DNA from: Segetibacter sp. 3557_3
GTDB taxonomy: Bacteria > Bacteroidota > Bacteroidia > Chitinophagales > Chitinophagaceae
Length of the DNA stretch: 64,000 nt
Direction of reading: 5' to 3'
NCBI RefSeq assembly: GCF_004354985.1
Contig: NZ_SMSK01000020.1
Coordinates: 42,601 to 106,600 of the forward strand
A program made the translations under genes and the position numbers. Position 1 is the stretch's first letter, and the number at the start of each line of letters is the position of its first letter. Below, in pieces: positions 10,001-18,491 of the stretch. Under the pieces are notes generated by a model. The model had not been told where the DNA came from and searched no databases. It saw only the letters and a program-made list of their open reading frames with translations.

Positions 10001-10155
10001 GATACCCCGCTTAACGGACCCTGGGGACCGGATACCGTTCCTTTAACTACAATTGAACTTGCCTGGCCAAGCAACTGCTGGGTGTTAAGCAGCAGGCAAG
10101 CCCCTGCAATAAACACCATCAAAAGGGTAGTTTTGAAATTTGGTTTTGTGCTCAT
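7099..10155 (-). CDS. susC: SusC/RagA-family TonB-dependent oligosaccharide transporter (SusC1)
   Basis: 1018-residue outer-membrane protein that imports oligosaccharides using TonB energy. A signal peptide (to about residue 31) is followed by a carboxypeptidase-regulatory-like beta-sandwich (about 36-110, VKGTVSGPQGPLSGVSVRVE), a TonB-box-like EEVVVVGYGTQRRG, a plug domain with the SusC signature SITVLKDASASAIYGSRAANG, and a 22-strand-type barrel ending in LLAGINLNF. There is no N-terminal STN domain, so it should not signal through an anti-sigma factor. SusD1 lies 18 bases downstream. A 363-base gap separates it from the GH97 gene upstream, room for its own promoter, though no exact TAnnTTTG box was found there. 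Confidence 0.96.
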   Translation of the reverse strand: MSTKPNFKTTLLMVFIAGACLLLNTQQLLGQASSIVVKGTVSGPQGPLSGVSVRVEGGGTGVATGDNGAYTIQAPANGTLVFTSVGYAVQRIPVNNQTTHNVVLSAETKALEEVVVVGYGTQRRGSVTGSVGTVSGADIANTATTGVGQAIQGKVSGVQITRTSGQPGAGVDIRIRGEGTLNSGKGPLVIVDGVEGQDLNTISPKDIESITVLKDASASAIYGSRAANGVIVVTTRRGAAGKTVVGYSYVAGASNIMRMPRILGAKDFARLQNEARINSNAIPTWSDSAIASFGEGTNWLGAILETGIRQEHNVSFSGGTDKIRYLLASNYLDDKGIVKYSFYKRITGRVNLDIKMSDRFTIGLNAYVYNTKSRGGPALQNAIEFAPTIPLNNPDGTPGYRLPGGPTNSENGGLNPLQTFAIGADYTNLNPTTGTNSSVYIEYAIRPFLKFRSTGGLNLSINHNKTFDPSYSIVDPLGVTVGERLAQNRRLVELNAYFKNWIVNNVLTFTKTYGDHNTSALLGHSEQYTVNETNQATRTGFPSNDFFVLDAGSNLLDQVSGSKVESSLRSFFGRVNYDYKRRYLLELVGRYDGSSRFSPRLKYGFFPSASVGWRISDEAFFDRFKGLVNDLKLRASYGAIGNEAIPNFVYLQNIGLNNPYFFNNTAVQGAAFSGLVNPDIKWETSYLSNIGLDIKLLKNRVTITLDAYNKLTKDILTSVPVPSTTGNFNNDINAGTQVRNVGQVRNKGIELFLEYSSSAGKDIRYSLSFTGSYNKNEVVSLGTPGTVLFGDATRSVTKVGYPIGSVYGYRSNGVWQSAEEISKNPHQANDQPGDLRLVDLNGDGVVDGADREPLGSSVPKYTMGINGDLRFKNFDFNVSSQGDFGRRILRYAVGGYFEFGAGVRNNFDYVLNRWHGPGTSNLIPRIVTSEYNTGEATSLRVQDASYFKIRHIELGYTLPRKLLEQMKMANLRIYIAAENPFLFTPFVGLDPERPGTVQRQNETYPQAKTLLAGINLNF

Positions 10156-10518
10156 TGGTTATTGTTTGAATGATCTGCTTTACCATTTACCTGAAACATA
10201 ATTAGCATTACAATTCGTTGACTTCAGTCTTTAATAGTGTATATACAGTAAGCGTATGATCCGGTACCTACGGCACCATTTACTTTTACTGCAAGGCCCG
10301 TATTGCTCAACCGAGCTTAACCGGGCTTGAATAAAAAGGCGAGTCCAGATGTTGCTCTGGCGTATGAACTTCGACTCATGGCAAATAGGTTTGAGGAAAG
10401 CAGTAGTTAAGATCACTAGCTCGTAGAACAGGCACAAATTTGTATCCAGTCCTCCGATCGGGGCAACAAATCGTTAGCATAGCCTTTCCTCATTTTAGCA
10501 TTATCATAAACCGCCAGG
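10156..10518. other. Gap upstream of SusC1
   Basis: No gene, repeat copy or convincing terminator seen. It is the likely site of the SusC1 promoter and leader, but no box matching the Bacteroidota consensus could be picked out. Confidence 0.5.
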
Positions 10519-12411
10519 CTACTGTTTTTCGAACATGCACAAATAACCTCCGCCTGCTGCAAGAGCCAGGGTTACCACATCTGCACCAGTAGCGCTTCGC
10601 GATTCTTCCACTACCTCATCAGTTTTCCCCATTGCATCTTTTACAACCTGCGCCTTGTATTTGCTATCTCCTAAGAATTGAAGGGGTACCTCCACGTTTT
10701 TAAAATTGAGTCCGTTCATTATGGCCAAAAACCATGTGCTGCCTTTCCGGCGGGCATACACCGCCAACTCCCCGATTGCTGAAGGTGGAAGTACAATTGT
10801 TTCATCCCAGGTTGCGGGGATCGATTTGATTATTTCTACAGTTTTGCGTGGAAGTGCCAATAAGGTGTCAGGGTTTGCGGCATAGGTAAGTACCGGCGCG
10901 CTTAGTATTGCAGCGCTGGCAAGCTGGTGCGCCCAGCTGGTGTTTTGACGGCGCGCCCCCAGGTGAACCACGGTATATTCTGCCGGACCTGCAAGGAACC
11001 GGGTAAAGGGTATCGTGGTTTCATGTGTTGCCCGATCCGCGAGTTTACTTGCTTCCATGCCTTTCACCGCTTCGCGGATCATCTCGTTGGGATAGGTTCT
11101 TGCCTGCCCGGTCGGTTTATTGGCGCCATGGAAATCGACCATCAGCTGATACTTTGCCGTCTCTTTCAAAATATCCATGTATAAGTCCACGACCTCTTTG
11201 GCTTCATGATCAAAGAAATCAAGCTTTACTCCCCTGACCCCCAATTCGGCACACTTGCCAAAAAACGAATCCCGGGAAGCTTTCTTCTGCAAATTCCTGG
11301 AGTGCTTCCAGAACCATATGTCCACGTTTTTGCTACGGGAATATTGAACCAGTTCTTTGATTTCAGCATCCGTCCACCTGCTCCAAAAACCCTCGAGGAT
11401 ATTGTGCTCGAAGCCCAATAGAGCTGCACCATCCGTAAAATGTTTCATCACCTCCAGTGTGCCATCCCCGCCGCCGTTTAGGTACTTCCAAACCGCCCTG
11501 CCTGGTTTGATCCATGATGTATTTATACCCTGCGGAAACAGTGCAGGATCTGGCGGCGGACATAAATTGTGCACCATATCGTTATTTACCAGCTGGTTTA
11601 AGTCAGCACCCACCATTACAACCCGCCATGGTGTGGTAATTGAACCGGCGATCGCGGCAGGCTGCATCAGCCTCTGTGTATCGGCAGCACTATATCGAAG
11701 TTTATATGGGTAGGAGGTTGGTTGTTTATGGGCAAGGGTAATTTCAAGCCCGCTTTTACCATTGGGGCGGAGTGCCATCCCGGGATAGTCTTTCAAGTCT
11801 GCTTCGGTGATTGCAGCATATACTCCTTGTGGCAGCTGGTAAGTTGCGGGTGGAGCCACCCATTCCCCATCTGCTAAGCTACCCGCCTGTTTTTTCGAAT
11901 GAACACTTTCATAGTGCATGTTTAGGTCATGATACCACACCGTACTTGCGCGTGGCAAATTAAAAATGGTTTGTTCATCGGGTACCCTCGCGGATGTTGC
12001 AGCGGCTGGCAGAACCATCTGGTATGCAGCGCCGCCGTTGAAGACGCGCACATCTATGGTGTAGGAAAAATTCTTTTGCGACAGTAATATCTTCGAGCCA
12101 TTGTATTCGTTAACGGCAGTTGAATGCACTCCCCACCAGGGGTAACTTTCTGTCAGGGAGTAATTTTTTGCCCCGGCTATTACTACATTATTGGTTATTG
12201 TATTTTGATCAAGAGTAGCTATTAACGGCGACGTCTCAACAACGTGGATTCCTCTAAAATCTATGTTGAACATTAATTGTTCCCGCTGAAGGAATAACCG
12301 GAAGCGGACTTGTTTGTCGGGGCTAAAAACAGTGGTAGTATCTGCCGCACGGGAGTCGAAAAAAAGTAATAAACATAGGAGTGCGAAACAAACGCACATT
12401 GTTTTTTTCAT
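10519..12411 (-). CDS. GH97 retaining-type alpha-galactosidase/alpha-glucosidase
   Basis: 630-residue secreted (probably periplasmic) glycosidase of family GH97 with an MKKTMCVCFALLCLLLFFDSRA-type signal. An N-terminal beta-supersandwich (about 25-280) is followed by a TIM barrel starting near WIKPGRAVWKYLNGGG and a C-terminal beta domain. GH97 contains inverting SusB-type glucosidases and retaining galactosidases; the retaining branch has an Asp nucleophile on strand 4. Here GVRGVKLDFFDH (Asp about 397) keeps that Asp, which favours the retaining alpha-galactosidase type. VDFHGANKPTG and YPNEMIREAVKGME are other family hallmarks. It sits between the two SusC/SusD units, 523 bases after SusD2. 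Substrate preference (galactose or arabinopyranose rather than glucose) is inferred. Confidence 0.9.
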   Translation of the reverse strand: MKKTMCVCFALLCLLLFFDSRAADTTTVFSPDKQVRFRLFLQREQLMFNIDFRGIHVVETSPLIATLDQNTITNNVVIAGAKNYSLTESYPWWGVHSTAVNEYNGSKILLSQKNFSYTIDVRVFNGGAAYQMVLPAAATSARVPDEQTIFNLPRASTVWYHDLNMHYESVHSKKQAGSLADGEWVAPPATYQLPQGVYAAITEADLKDYPGMALRPNGKSGLEITLAHKQPTSYPYKLRYSAADTQRLMQPAAIAGSITTPWRVVMVGADLNQLVNNDMVHNLCPPPDPALFPQGINTSWIKPGRAVWKYLNGGGDGTLEVMKHFTDGAALLGFEHNILEGFWSRWTDAEIKELVQYSRSKNVDIWFWKHSRNLQKKASRDSFFGKCAELGVRGVKLDFFDHEAKEVVDLYMDILKETAKYQLMVDFHGANKPTGQARTYPNEMIREAVKGMEASKLADRATHETTIPFTRFLAGPAEYTVVHLGARRQNTSWAHQLASAAILSAPVLTYAANPDTLLALPRKTVEIIKSIPATWDETIVLPPSAIGELAVYARRKGSTWFLAIMNGLNFKNVEVPLQFLGDSKYKAQVVKDAMGKTDEVVEESRSATGADVVTLALAAGGGYLCMFEKQ

Positions 12412-12934
12412 ACGGAGAATCGTTTAAGCAATCAGGACAGCTCAAATAGCTGGATACAGCAACGATGCAATTGAGCGAATTTTCAAGGCAGGTAAACCCT
12501 TGTTATTAGCAAATTATTCAACAATTCTGGCAAGGCAACACTTAGTATACCCTCTTCAGAAATCATGATTGCAGACCAGGCCGGGTTACTGCTCCGGTTT
12601 AATAACAATGGAACCGCCGGTGAGAGAACTTGTCCGTTACACTATTCGGGCATTGATCAAGTTTAGTCAGCAACGTGTACGTATGATTTGCTGAGTGCAA
12701 CTGTAAAGTAAAGTTCCGATCCGGGTATAAACCAGAAACCAGGTAAACTACAAAGGTTCAATTGGTGGATAATGTAAATCAGTCAATGCAGGTGCCTTCA
12801 AATCGTCAGCATTAGTCACAACAAGCCTGACTTCTAAATAAAAAACCGGTGCAAAATGTGACTACAAAAACGGAAGTTAAATGCAAATGGAGCGAACAGC
12901 TTCGCTCCATTTGCAGAAAACACATCATGAATTA
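12412..12934. other. Gap between SusD2 and GH97
   Basis: No gene. Apart from the strong hairpin at its right end it shows nothing recognisable. Confidence 0.5.
12883..12914 (-). terminator. Strong hairpin after SusD2
   Basis: A perfect 14-bp stem (GCAAATGGAGCGAA with its complement) closes a 4-base loop, 20 bases beyond the SusD2 stop. On the minus strand it is followed by ATTTAACTT, a poor U-tract, so it may be a weak terminator or a 3' RNA-stabilising stem that makes SusC2/SusD2 message outlast the GH97 message. Confidence 0.7.
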
Positions 12935-14641
12935 TTACCAATCCGGATTTTGCGTGTAGGGATCACCGGTGGTTGTTGCGTCTATTTGTGCCTGGGGAAT
13001 AGGGCGTAGCACATGTTTCTGCTGAATGTTCGGCCGGGCTTCGGGGTTGTGAAGTCGAACCCTTTCGAGCAATTTATTTGTTCTTACCAGGTCCCACCAA
13101 CGCATGTTTTCGCCACAAAGCTCGCGGGAACGTTCATCCAACATGAAGTCAATCGAGAGATCGGCAGCGGTAATCCTGTTTACACTGCCGGCACTTGCAG
13201 CCCTGTCGCGAATTACGTTAACAAAAGCGGCCGCATCTGTCGCTTTACCTAACATAAATGCTGCCTCCGCAGCTACCAGGTAAGTTTCGGCAAGCCTGTA
13301 AACGATAACCGGCCGGATAGAAGGTGAATTTAGATCAGCACGTTTGGTATCGAAATACTTCGTCATTGTAGGCGCAAGCGTATTGTCGTATTTACGCGGA
13401 GGTATTAATAAGTAACGAGATGCCGCAATCTGGGCATCGCTCACATCATACCCGGGCATAAAGATGGCTGTATCTCCTAACTTGAATTTTGGCTGCCCTG
13501 GAACGGCTCCAGCAGGTGCGCCCGCAGGTAAAGTTGAGGGCCACACCGGGTAACCCTTCGGATCAGGATTATTAGCATACCAAACCGTTTGAAATGTGTT
13601 ATGATACCGGGTATCTTTTATTTTTTCTCGGAAGGCAGTATCGGTTAACCAACGTGTCGGAATACAGCGGATGTAAGGTCGGCCATAAAATACGTCGCGT
13701 ACCATTCCGGGTCTCCGTTCGTATTGCCCTACCCACATATGGTTGAGCACGTTGTCGGCGCTAAAATTAGAAACACCACTATTGTTCGGACCGTTAAACG
13801 CAATATTAGAAGTATGTTGTACGGTCCATAATACCTCACTGTTCTCTTCATTCCCTTCAGCAAAGACTTTTGAGAAATCGGGTAGCAGTGCCAGCTGCAG
13901 TGATGCTGTTTTATTGATCAGTTCCGTAGCATTGTTGTAGGCATCCTGGTAGTCTCCTGCTTGCCTGGCTGCGCTGCCTGCGCGGGTGAGATAAACTTTT
14001 GCCAGAACATGTTGTGCTGCGGCTGCCGACGCCTTACCCGGCAATACACCACTACTTTTTGGTCCAGCAGGCAACAAGGCAATTGCGTCTTTCAGGTCCT
14101 GTATAATAAAGTTATAAACGTCGGCCTTTGGTGTACGGCTGGCCGACGTGGTAGCAGATGCCTGAAAACTTTTGTTCAAGGTTACGTCGCCAAAAAACTG
14201 AACTAGTATGAAGTAATAATTAGCGCGTAAAAATTTTGCTTCTGCAACCATCCGGTCTTTGGTTGCTTTAGGGAGGTCTACTTTTTCGGCATTGTCAATT
14301 ACAGCATTACAGGTATTAATAAATGTATAGGCATTTCTCCAATTGGCGTTTACAGTGCCGTGAGAAGGTGTATAGGAACTGCTGTAAACATTGATGTCGC
14401 TGTTTCCGTCAACACCGCGCTGGAACTCATCAGTCCCTATTACCGTAATGGTAAGCAGGTCCTGGTTGCCCCAAAACAGGCGGGTGCCTGCATAGGCAGC
14501 GTCAAGTGCCATTTGGAAACCCTGGCTTGTATTTATGCCCGCGGGCACCAGGACCGACCGTGGTTCTTCGATCAACCTTTTATTGCAACTAAGCATTGCC
14601 GTAATCAGGATTACAACCATCAAACTACTTATCCTTTTCAT
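12935..14641 (-). CDS. susD: SusD/RagB-family surface glycan-binding lipoprotein (SusD2)
   Basis: 568-residue lipoprotein partner of SusC2. The signal ends in a lipobox with Cys at residue 19 (ITAMLSC). The family pattern follows: an N-terminal helical half with MVAEAKFLRANYYFILVQFF (about 130-150), then the C-terminal MLDERSRELCGENMRWWDLV and the closing LRPIPQAQIDATTTGDPYTQ and NPDW. The length is at the upper end of normal and the sequence differs strongly from SusD1 and SusD3, so it probably binds a different fragment. It starts 22 bases after SusC2. No SusE-like lipoprotein follows; instead there is a strong hairpin and a long gap before GH97. Confidence 0.95.
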   Translation of the reverse strand: MKRISSLMVVILITAMLSCNKRLIEEPRSVLVPAGINTSQGFQMALDAAYAGTRLFWGNQDLLTITVIGTDEFQRGVDGNSDINVYSSSYTPSHGTVNANWRNAYTFINTCNAVIDNAEKVDLPKATKDRMVAEAKFLRANYYFILVQFFGDVTLNKSFQASATTSASRTPKADVYNFIIQDLKDAIALLPAGPKSSGVLPGKASAAAAQHVLAKVYLTRAGSAARQAGDYQDAYNNATELINKTASLQLALLPDFSKVFAEGNEENSEVLWTVQHTSNIAFNGPNNSGVSNFSADNVLNHMWVGQYERRPGMVRDVFYGRPYIRCIPTRWLTDTAFREKIKDTRYHNTFQTVWYANNPDPKGYPVWPSTLPAGAPAGAVPGQPKFKLGDTAIFMPGYDVSDAQIAASRYLLIPPRKYDNTLAPTMTKYFDTKRADLNSPSIRPVIVYRLAETYLVAAEAAFMLGKATDAAAFVNVIRDRAASAGSVNRITAADLSIDFMLDERSRELCGENMRWWDLVRTNKLLERVRLHNPEARPNIQQKHVLRPIPQAQIDATTTGDPYTQNPDW

Positions 14642-14663
14642 ATTACAAACATTGTAAGTTTAA

Positions 14664-17600
14664 TTAAAATGATACGTTTATGCCGAAAAGCATTGACCAC
14701 ACCGGGGGAGTATCAATGCCCACCGTACCTGCGCCTTCAGGGTCGATACCGCCCTGTTTCCGATAGGGTGAAAACAATATAAACGGATCCGAAGCCGTAG
14801 CATAAATCCGCACCGACCTTCCACCCATCCTTTGTACAAGAGTTGGTGGAAGGTTATAGCCGAGGCTTATGCTTCTTATTTTTACAAAGCTGCCATCGAA
14901 GTAACTCAACACTGAACGGTTAAGTGGGTTGGTTGCTGCCGAGTTGGGCTTTGGAAAACTATTCTGGTTATTGAACGGGGTCCAATAGTCGGTTTTTAAA
15001 TTGTTATACGTGCCCTGGTAGGTATTCACAAAATTGCCACCCTCCAGGCTGCTATTTAACGTGCTGCCGATTCGCGCAAATGCTACAACAGTAAAATCAA
15101 ACCCCCGATAGCCAAGCCGGTTGGTCATTCCACCTTCCCACTTTGGCTGGCTCGTACCAACAATTACGCGATCGTAGGTTGCGTCAATCTTTCCATCAGG
15201 CTCACCCTTAGGTCCGCTTACATCGGCTACTCTGATTGTCCCGATCACTGAAGCGCTACCCGTTACGGTTAACCCAAGTCTTCTTGCTTCTGCAGAGTCT
15301 GCCGGTGTGTTCTGCCAGATGCCCATACGTTTATAATCGTAGTAAACGTCTATGGGTTGGCCAATGAACCATCCATTCGAAACATCCCTAGTAACTCCGG
15401 CTGCGAGTTGCGTTATCTTACCACGGTTAATAAAAAAATTCAGATCGGTGCTCCAGCTAAAATCATTTTTTGTTCTGCCCTGGATATTTATTGTGCTGAC
15501 ATGGAATTCAATTCCCTTGTTTTCTGTTTTGCCGATGTTTTTTACAACTGCGTTTGGGATGCCGGAAGTAATTGGGAGGGTTTGTGGCAACAATAGGGAA
15601 TTGGTGTACTGTTTATACAGCTCAACTGAGCCTGATACCCGGTTGTTTAAGAACCCAAAATCGAGACCGACATTAGCAGTGGAGGTATATTCCCAGGTGA
15701 GTTGCTCGTTGGAAGCATTGGAGAGATACGCCCCGGTAACCGTGGTTTGCCCATAATTGTACACCAGAGGCGATAAAGCTCCGAGTGTCTGATAAGGATT
15801 AATGGCGGTATTGCCGGTAGTACCATAACTCGCCCGCAACTTCAGGTTGTTAATGCCGGTTAAACGGTCGAAGAAGGCCTCTTTGCTAATGTTCCAGGCA
15901 GCAGCAGCAGATGGAAATAGATGGTACTTATTACCTGGTGCTAAGCGCGACGATCCGTCGGAGCGCATCGTTAACGTGAGCAGGTATTTATCGTTGTAGG
16001 TGTAGTTCAACCGGCCCATGTACGACAGAATATCCCACTTAGCATACGAGCCGCTTCCCCGTAAATTGGAGGCATAAGTTGGATTGTAATAAGCAAGGTA
16101 ATCAGCCGCTATGTTGGTGTTGTCGAATTGATTAGACTGCGTCTTTGATTCCTGCAAACTAAATAAGCCGGTAAAATTCAATTTATGTTTGGTTAAGAAT
16201 ACCTTATCATAGGTCAACAGATTCTCCAGGGTAAAATTAGTATTGAAGTTGGTGCGGTTTGAAGATGCGGAACCGCCCTGGTTTACCCTGAAGGTTGTCT
16301 TCCCGGCAAAGTAGTTGCCGTAAACATCATTACGGATCTCAACCCCTGTATTAAAACGGTACTTTAATCCTTTTGCCAGGCTAAGGTCCAGGTACAAGGT
16401 GGTAAACGTTCCAAACCTTTTACGATCCTCTACTACTGCACCTGGCAACAGATCCGCGAGTGGATTCCAGACCTGGCTGGCACTACCGGGGATGAAATCA
16501 TTTAGGACGTTACCTGCGCTATCGAACGGCGATACCAAGGGACTTGCCCTTAATGCCTGTGCCATCGGGTTTGCACTTTCCCCTTTTCGTACGGTAAAAG
16601 TATTTAAACTACTTAAGCCCACCTTTACAAACTTTCCCAGCTGCTGATCAATACTGGCTTTAACAGTGAAGCGTTCAAATCCCTGGCCCTGGTAAATACC
16701 GGTCTGGTTGAAATAACCTCCGGAAAGTGCGAACTGTGTACTCTCACTACCACCGGTTATGCCTAACTGGTGGTTCGTCATAATCCCTGTTTTATAAATA
16801 TAACTTTGCCAGTTGGTATTACGCCCGATCCTAAGGCCTTCCACTTCTGCCGGGTCGAAAACCCCACCAGTTAGAAACTGCGGATCATCAAGCCCGGTAT
16901 ATTTACCTGGATTACCGTTGATGTGTGCCCATTTTTTAAGATTGGTGAATTCCTGGGCATTCATTACCGGAAACTCGCGGATAAGCCGTGTTTCGCCCAT
17001 ATAGCCGCTATAAGTTAACACCGGCTTGCCGGTTCGTCCACGCTTGGTGGAAACCAGAATTACCCCATTCGCACCCCGTGAACCGTAAATTGCTGTGGAG
17101 GAAGCATCCTTAAGTACTTCAACACTTGATACATCGTCCTGGTTAAGGTCGTTGATACTTCCATTAAAAGGAATACCATCAACAACAATCAGGGGAGCAT
17201 TAGAGGCACCTAATGATCTCGACCCGCGAATCAGGATGTTCGGCGTAGCACCTGGCTTGCTGTTTGCTCCGCTACGCTGAATGTCTATCCCTGCGCCCTG
17301 CCCCTGCAAGGCCGAAGCAAGATTGGAAGCAGGAACATCTTTAATTGATTGTTCGCTAATAGAGGTGATTGCCCCGGTAATATCGGACTTCCGCCTGGTA
17401 CCATACCCGACAACTACCACCTGGTCAAGTTCATTTTTGTTGGTCATCAATTGAATTGAAAGATTTGAACCAACCGTACTTCCAATCCGGATCTCTTTCG
17501 TGATATAACCTATGTACGACACACGGAGAGTGCTATTTGGTGGCACATCTATCTGAAAATTCCCATCTTGACCTGAATTGGTGCCCTTGCCGGTTTCTTT

Positions 17601-17804
17601 AGACTGTATAGACACTCCGGAAAGTGGCTCACCACTTTGGCTAGTGATATTTCCTTTTACCAGGACTATTTTGCCTTGTGCCCAAGTGGGAAGATGATGG
17701 CATAAAAGAAAAAAACAAAATAAGACACTGCAGATTGCCCGGCTCCAATTGCGGTTCAACAAAGGAGGCAGAAAGTGGTCAGCTGAGGGGTCAAGGTATT
17801 TCAT
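14664..17804 (-). CDS. susC: SusC/RagA-family TonB-dependent oligosaccharide transporter (SusC2)
   Basis: 1046-residue outer-membrane transporter. The signal region is unusually long (about 42 residues, with hydrophobic AICSVLFCFFLLCHHLPTWA preceded by a basic stretch). A carboxypeptidase-regulatory-like domain follows (about 48-125), then DQVVVVGYGTRRKSDITGAI as TonB-box/plug start, the SusC signature SVEVLKDASSTAIYGSRGANG, and a barrel ending in LFGINVSF. There is no STN domain. The gene is divergent from the rightward beta-helix gene at 18492, with 687 bases between them. It is the first gene of a leftward unit (SusC2-SusD2, then GH97). The import substrate is unknown; three different SusC proteins in one region suggest import of several distinct fragments. 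Confidence 0.96.
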   Translation of the reverse strand: MKYLDPSADHFLPPLLNRNWSRAICSVLFCFFLLCHHLPTWAQGKIVLVKGNITSQSGEPLSGVSIQSKETGKGTNSGQDGNFQIDVPPNSTLRVSYIGYITKEIRIGSTVGSNLSIQLMTNKNELDQVVVVGYGTRRKSDITGAITSISEQSIKDVPASNLASALQGQGAGIDIQRSGANSKPGATPNILIRGSRSLGASNAPLIVVDGIPFNGSINDLNQDDVSSVEVLKDASSTAIYGSRGANGVILVSTKRGRTGKPVLTYSGYMGETRLIREFPVMNAQEFTNLKKWAHINGNPGKYTGLDDPQFLTGGVFDPAEVEGLRIGRNTNWQSYIYKTGIMTNHQLGITGGSESTQFALSGGYFNQTGIYQGQGFERFTVKASIDQQLGKFVKVGLSSLNTFTVRKGESANPMAQALRASPLVSPFDSAGNVLNDFIPGSASQVWNPLADLLPGAVVEDRKRFGTFTTLYLDLSLAKGLKYRFNTGVEIRNDVYGNYFAGKTTFRVNQGGSASSNRTNFNTNFTLENLLTYDKVFLTKHKLNFTGLFSLQESKTQSNQFDNTNIAADYLAYYNPTYASNLRGSGSYAKWDILSYMGRLNYTYNDKYLLTLTMRSDGSSRLAPGNKYHLFPSAAAAWNISKEAFFDRLTGINNLKLRASYGTTGNTAINPYQTLGALSPLVYNYGQTTVTGAYLSNASNEQLTWEYTSTANVGLDFGFLNNRVSGSVELYKQYTNSLLLPQTLPITSGIPNAVVKNIGKTENKGIEFHVSTINIQGRTKNDFSWSTDLNFFINRGKITQLAAGVTRDVSNGWFIGQPIDVYYDYKRMGIWQNTPADSAEARRLGLTVTGSASVIGTIRVADVSGPKGEPDGKIDATYDRVIVGTSQPKWEGGMTNRLGYRGFDFTVVAFARIGSTLNSSLEGGNFVNTYQGTYNNLKTDYWTPFNNQNSFPKPNSAATNPLNRSVLSYFDGSFVKIRSISLGYNLPPTLVQRMGGRSVRIYATASDPFILFSPYRKQGGIDPEGAGTVGIDTPPVWSMLFGINVSF

Positions 17805-18491
17805 ATTGCAAGTTTTAGAGAATAAGATTACTTTTTTGATCTGGTGAAAGGGTCTCTGTCACTCCAGCATTTATGGCTGACTTGCACTATTCTCAGCACG
17901 TCTCGGCAGTGTAGGAATGAAAGTCGCCAGTGCGCAAGAGAGTCTCAAAAACAGCCATCCTGTTTGCCTTATCCGGTTTGTTATCCCGTATGAATGTAAT
18001 TGCGAACTTTTATCCGCGGAACGCATACTGCTGCGCAAAGTCATCAATCCATAAGGGGGTTGGCTATATAAAAAAGCAATTTTGAATGTACCTGTTTTGA
18101 TAAGGCTTGTGCAAACCAGGATAGAGAACTGGTTAAGATTTTTATCGCTCCGGAAAGTTGTTGCCCGCAGGCGATGAGGTATAATTAAACGATTGCAGAG
18201 CCAGGTAAACCGGATCCACGATCCAGGCATTCCAGCTAATACAAGCTGGCGTACGACAACATAGGGGTTCGCAAAGCGAAGAAGGTAGGCGATTAACATA
18301 CAGCGGCAGAAAATTATTCTGACAATCGTTTTCGTGAACCAGCCCTGGCAAAAGCTGTCATGCAAGTGAATAATATTTGCTGACCGGCACCATCGTGCAA
18401 TTTGCAATCTATTCAGCTATTCTAACATCCGCGACGGGTTACCACAATTTTGTTGGAATATTATCCTGCCTGATTGTAAAATAATGTTTCT
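17805..18491. other. Divergent intergenic region, SusC2 / beta-helix gene
   Basis: No supported gene. It must carry the promoters for the leftward SusC2 unit and the rightward beta-helix gene. No exact TAnnTTTG box, long palindrome or repeat copy was found. A 178-codon leftward frame here looks spurious. Confidence 0.5.

Noticed and set aside
12455..12475. CAACGATG word in the SusD2/GH97 gap as another GTACAAG element
   Set aside because: Only the middle block is present; GTACAAG and GGTCC blocks are missing.
17871..18407. 178-codon leftward open frame upstream of SusC2
   Set aside because: Cysteine- and arginine-rich with no domain, signal or conserved pattern; it sits where the divergent promoters must be. 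Treated as chance.
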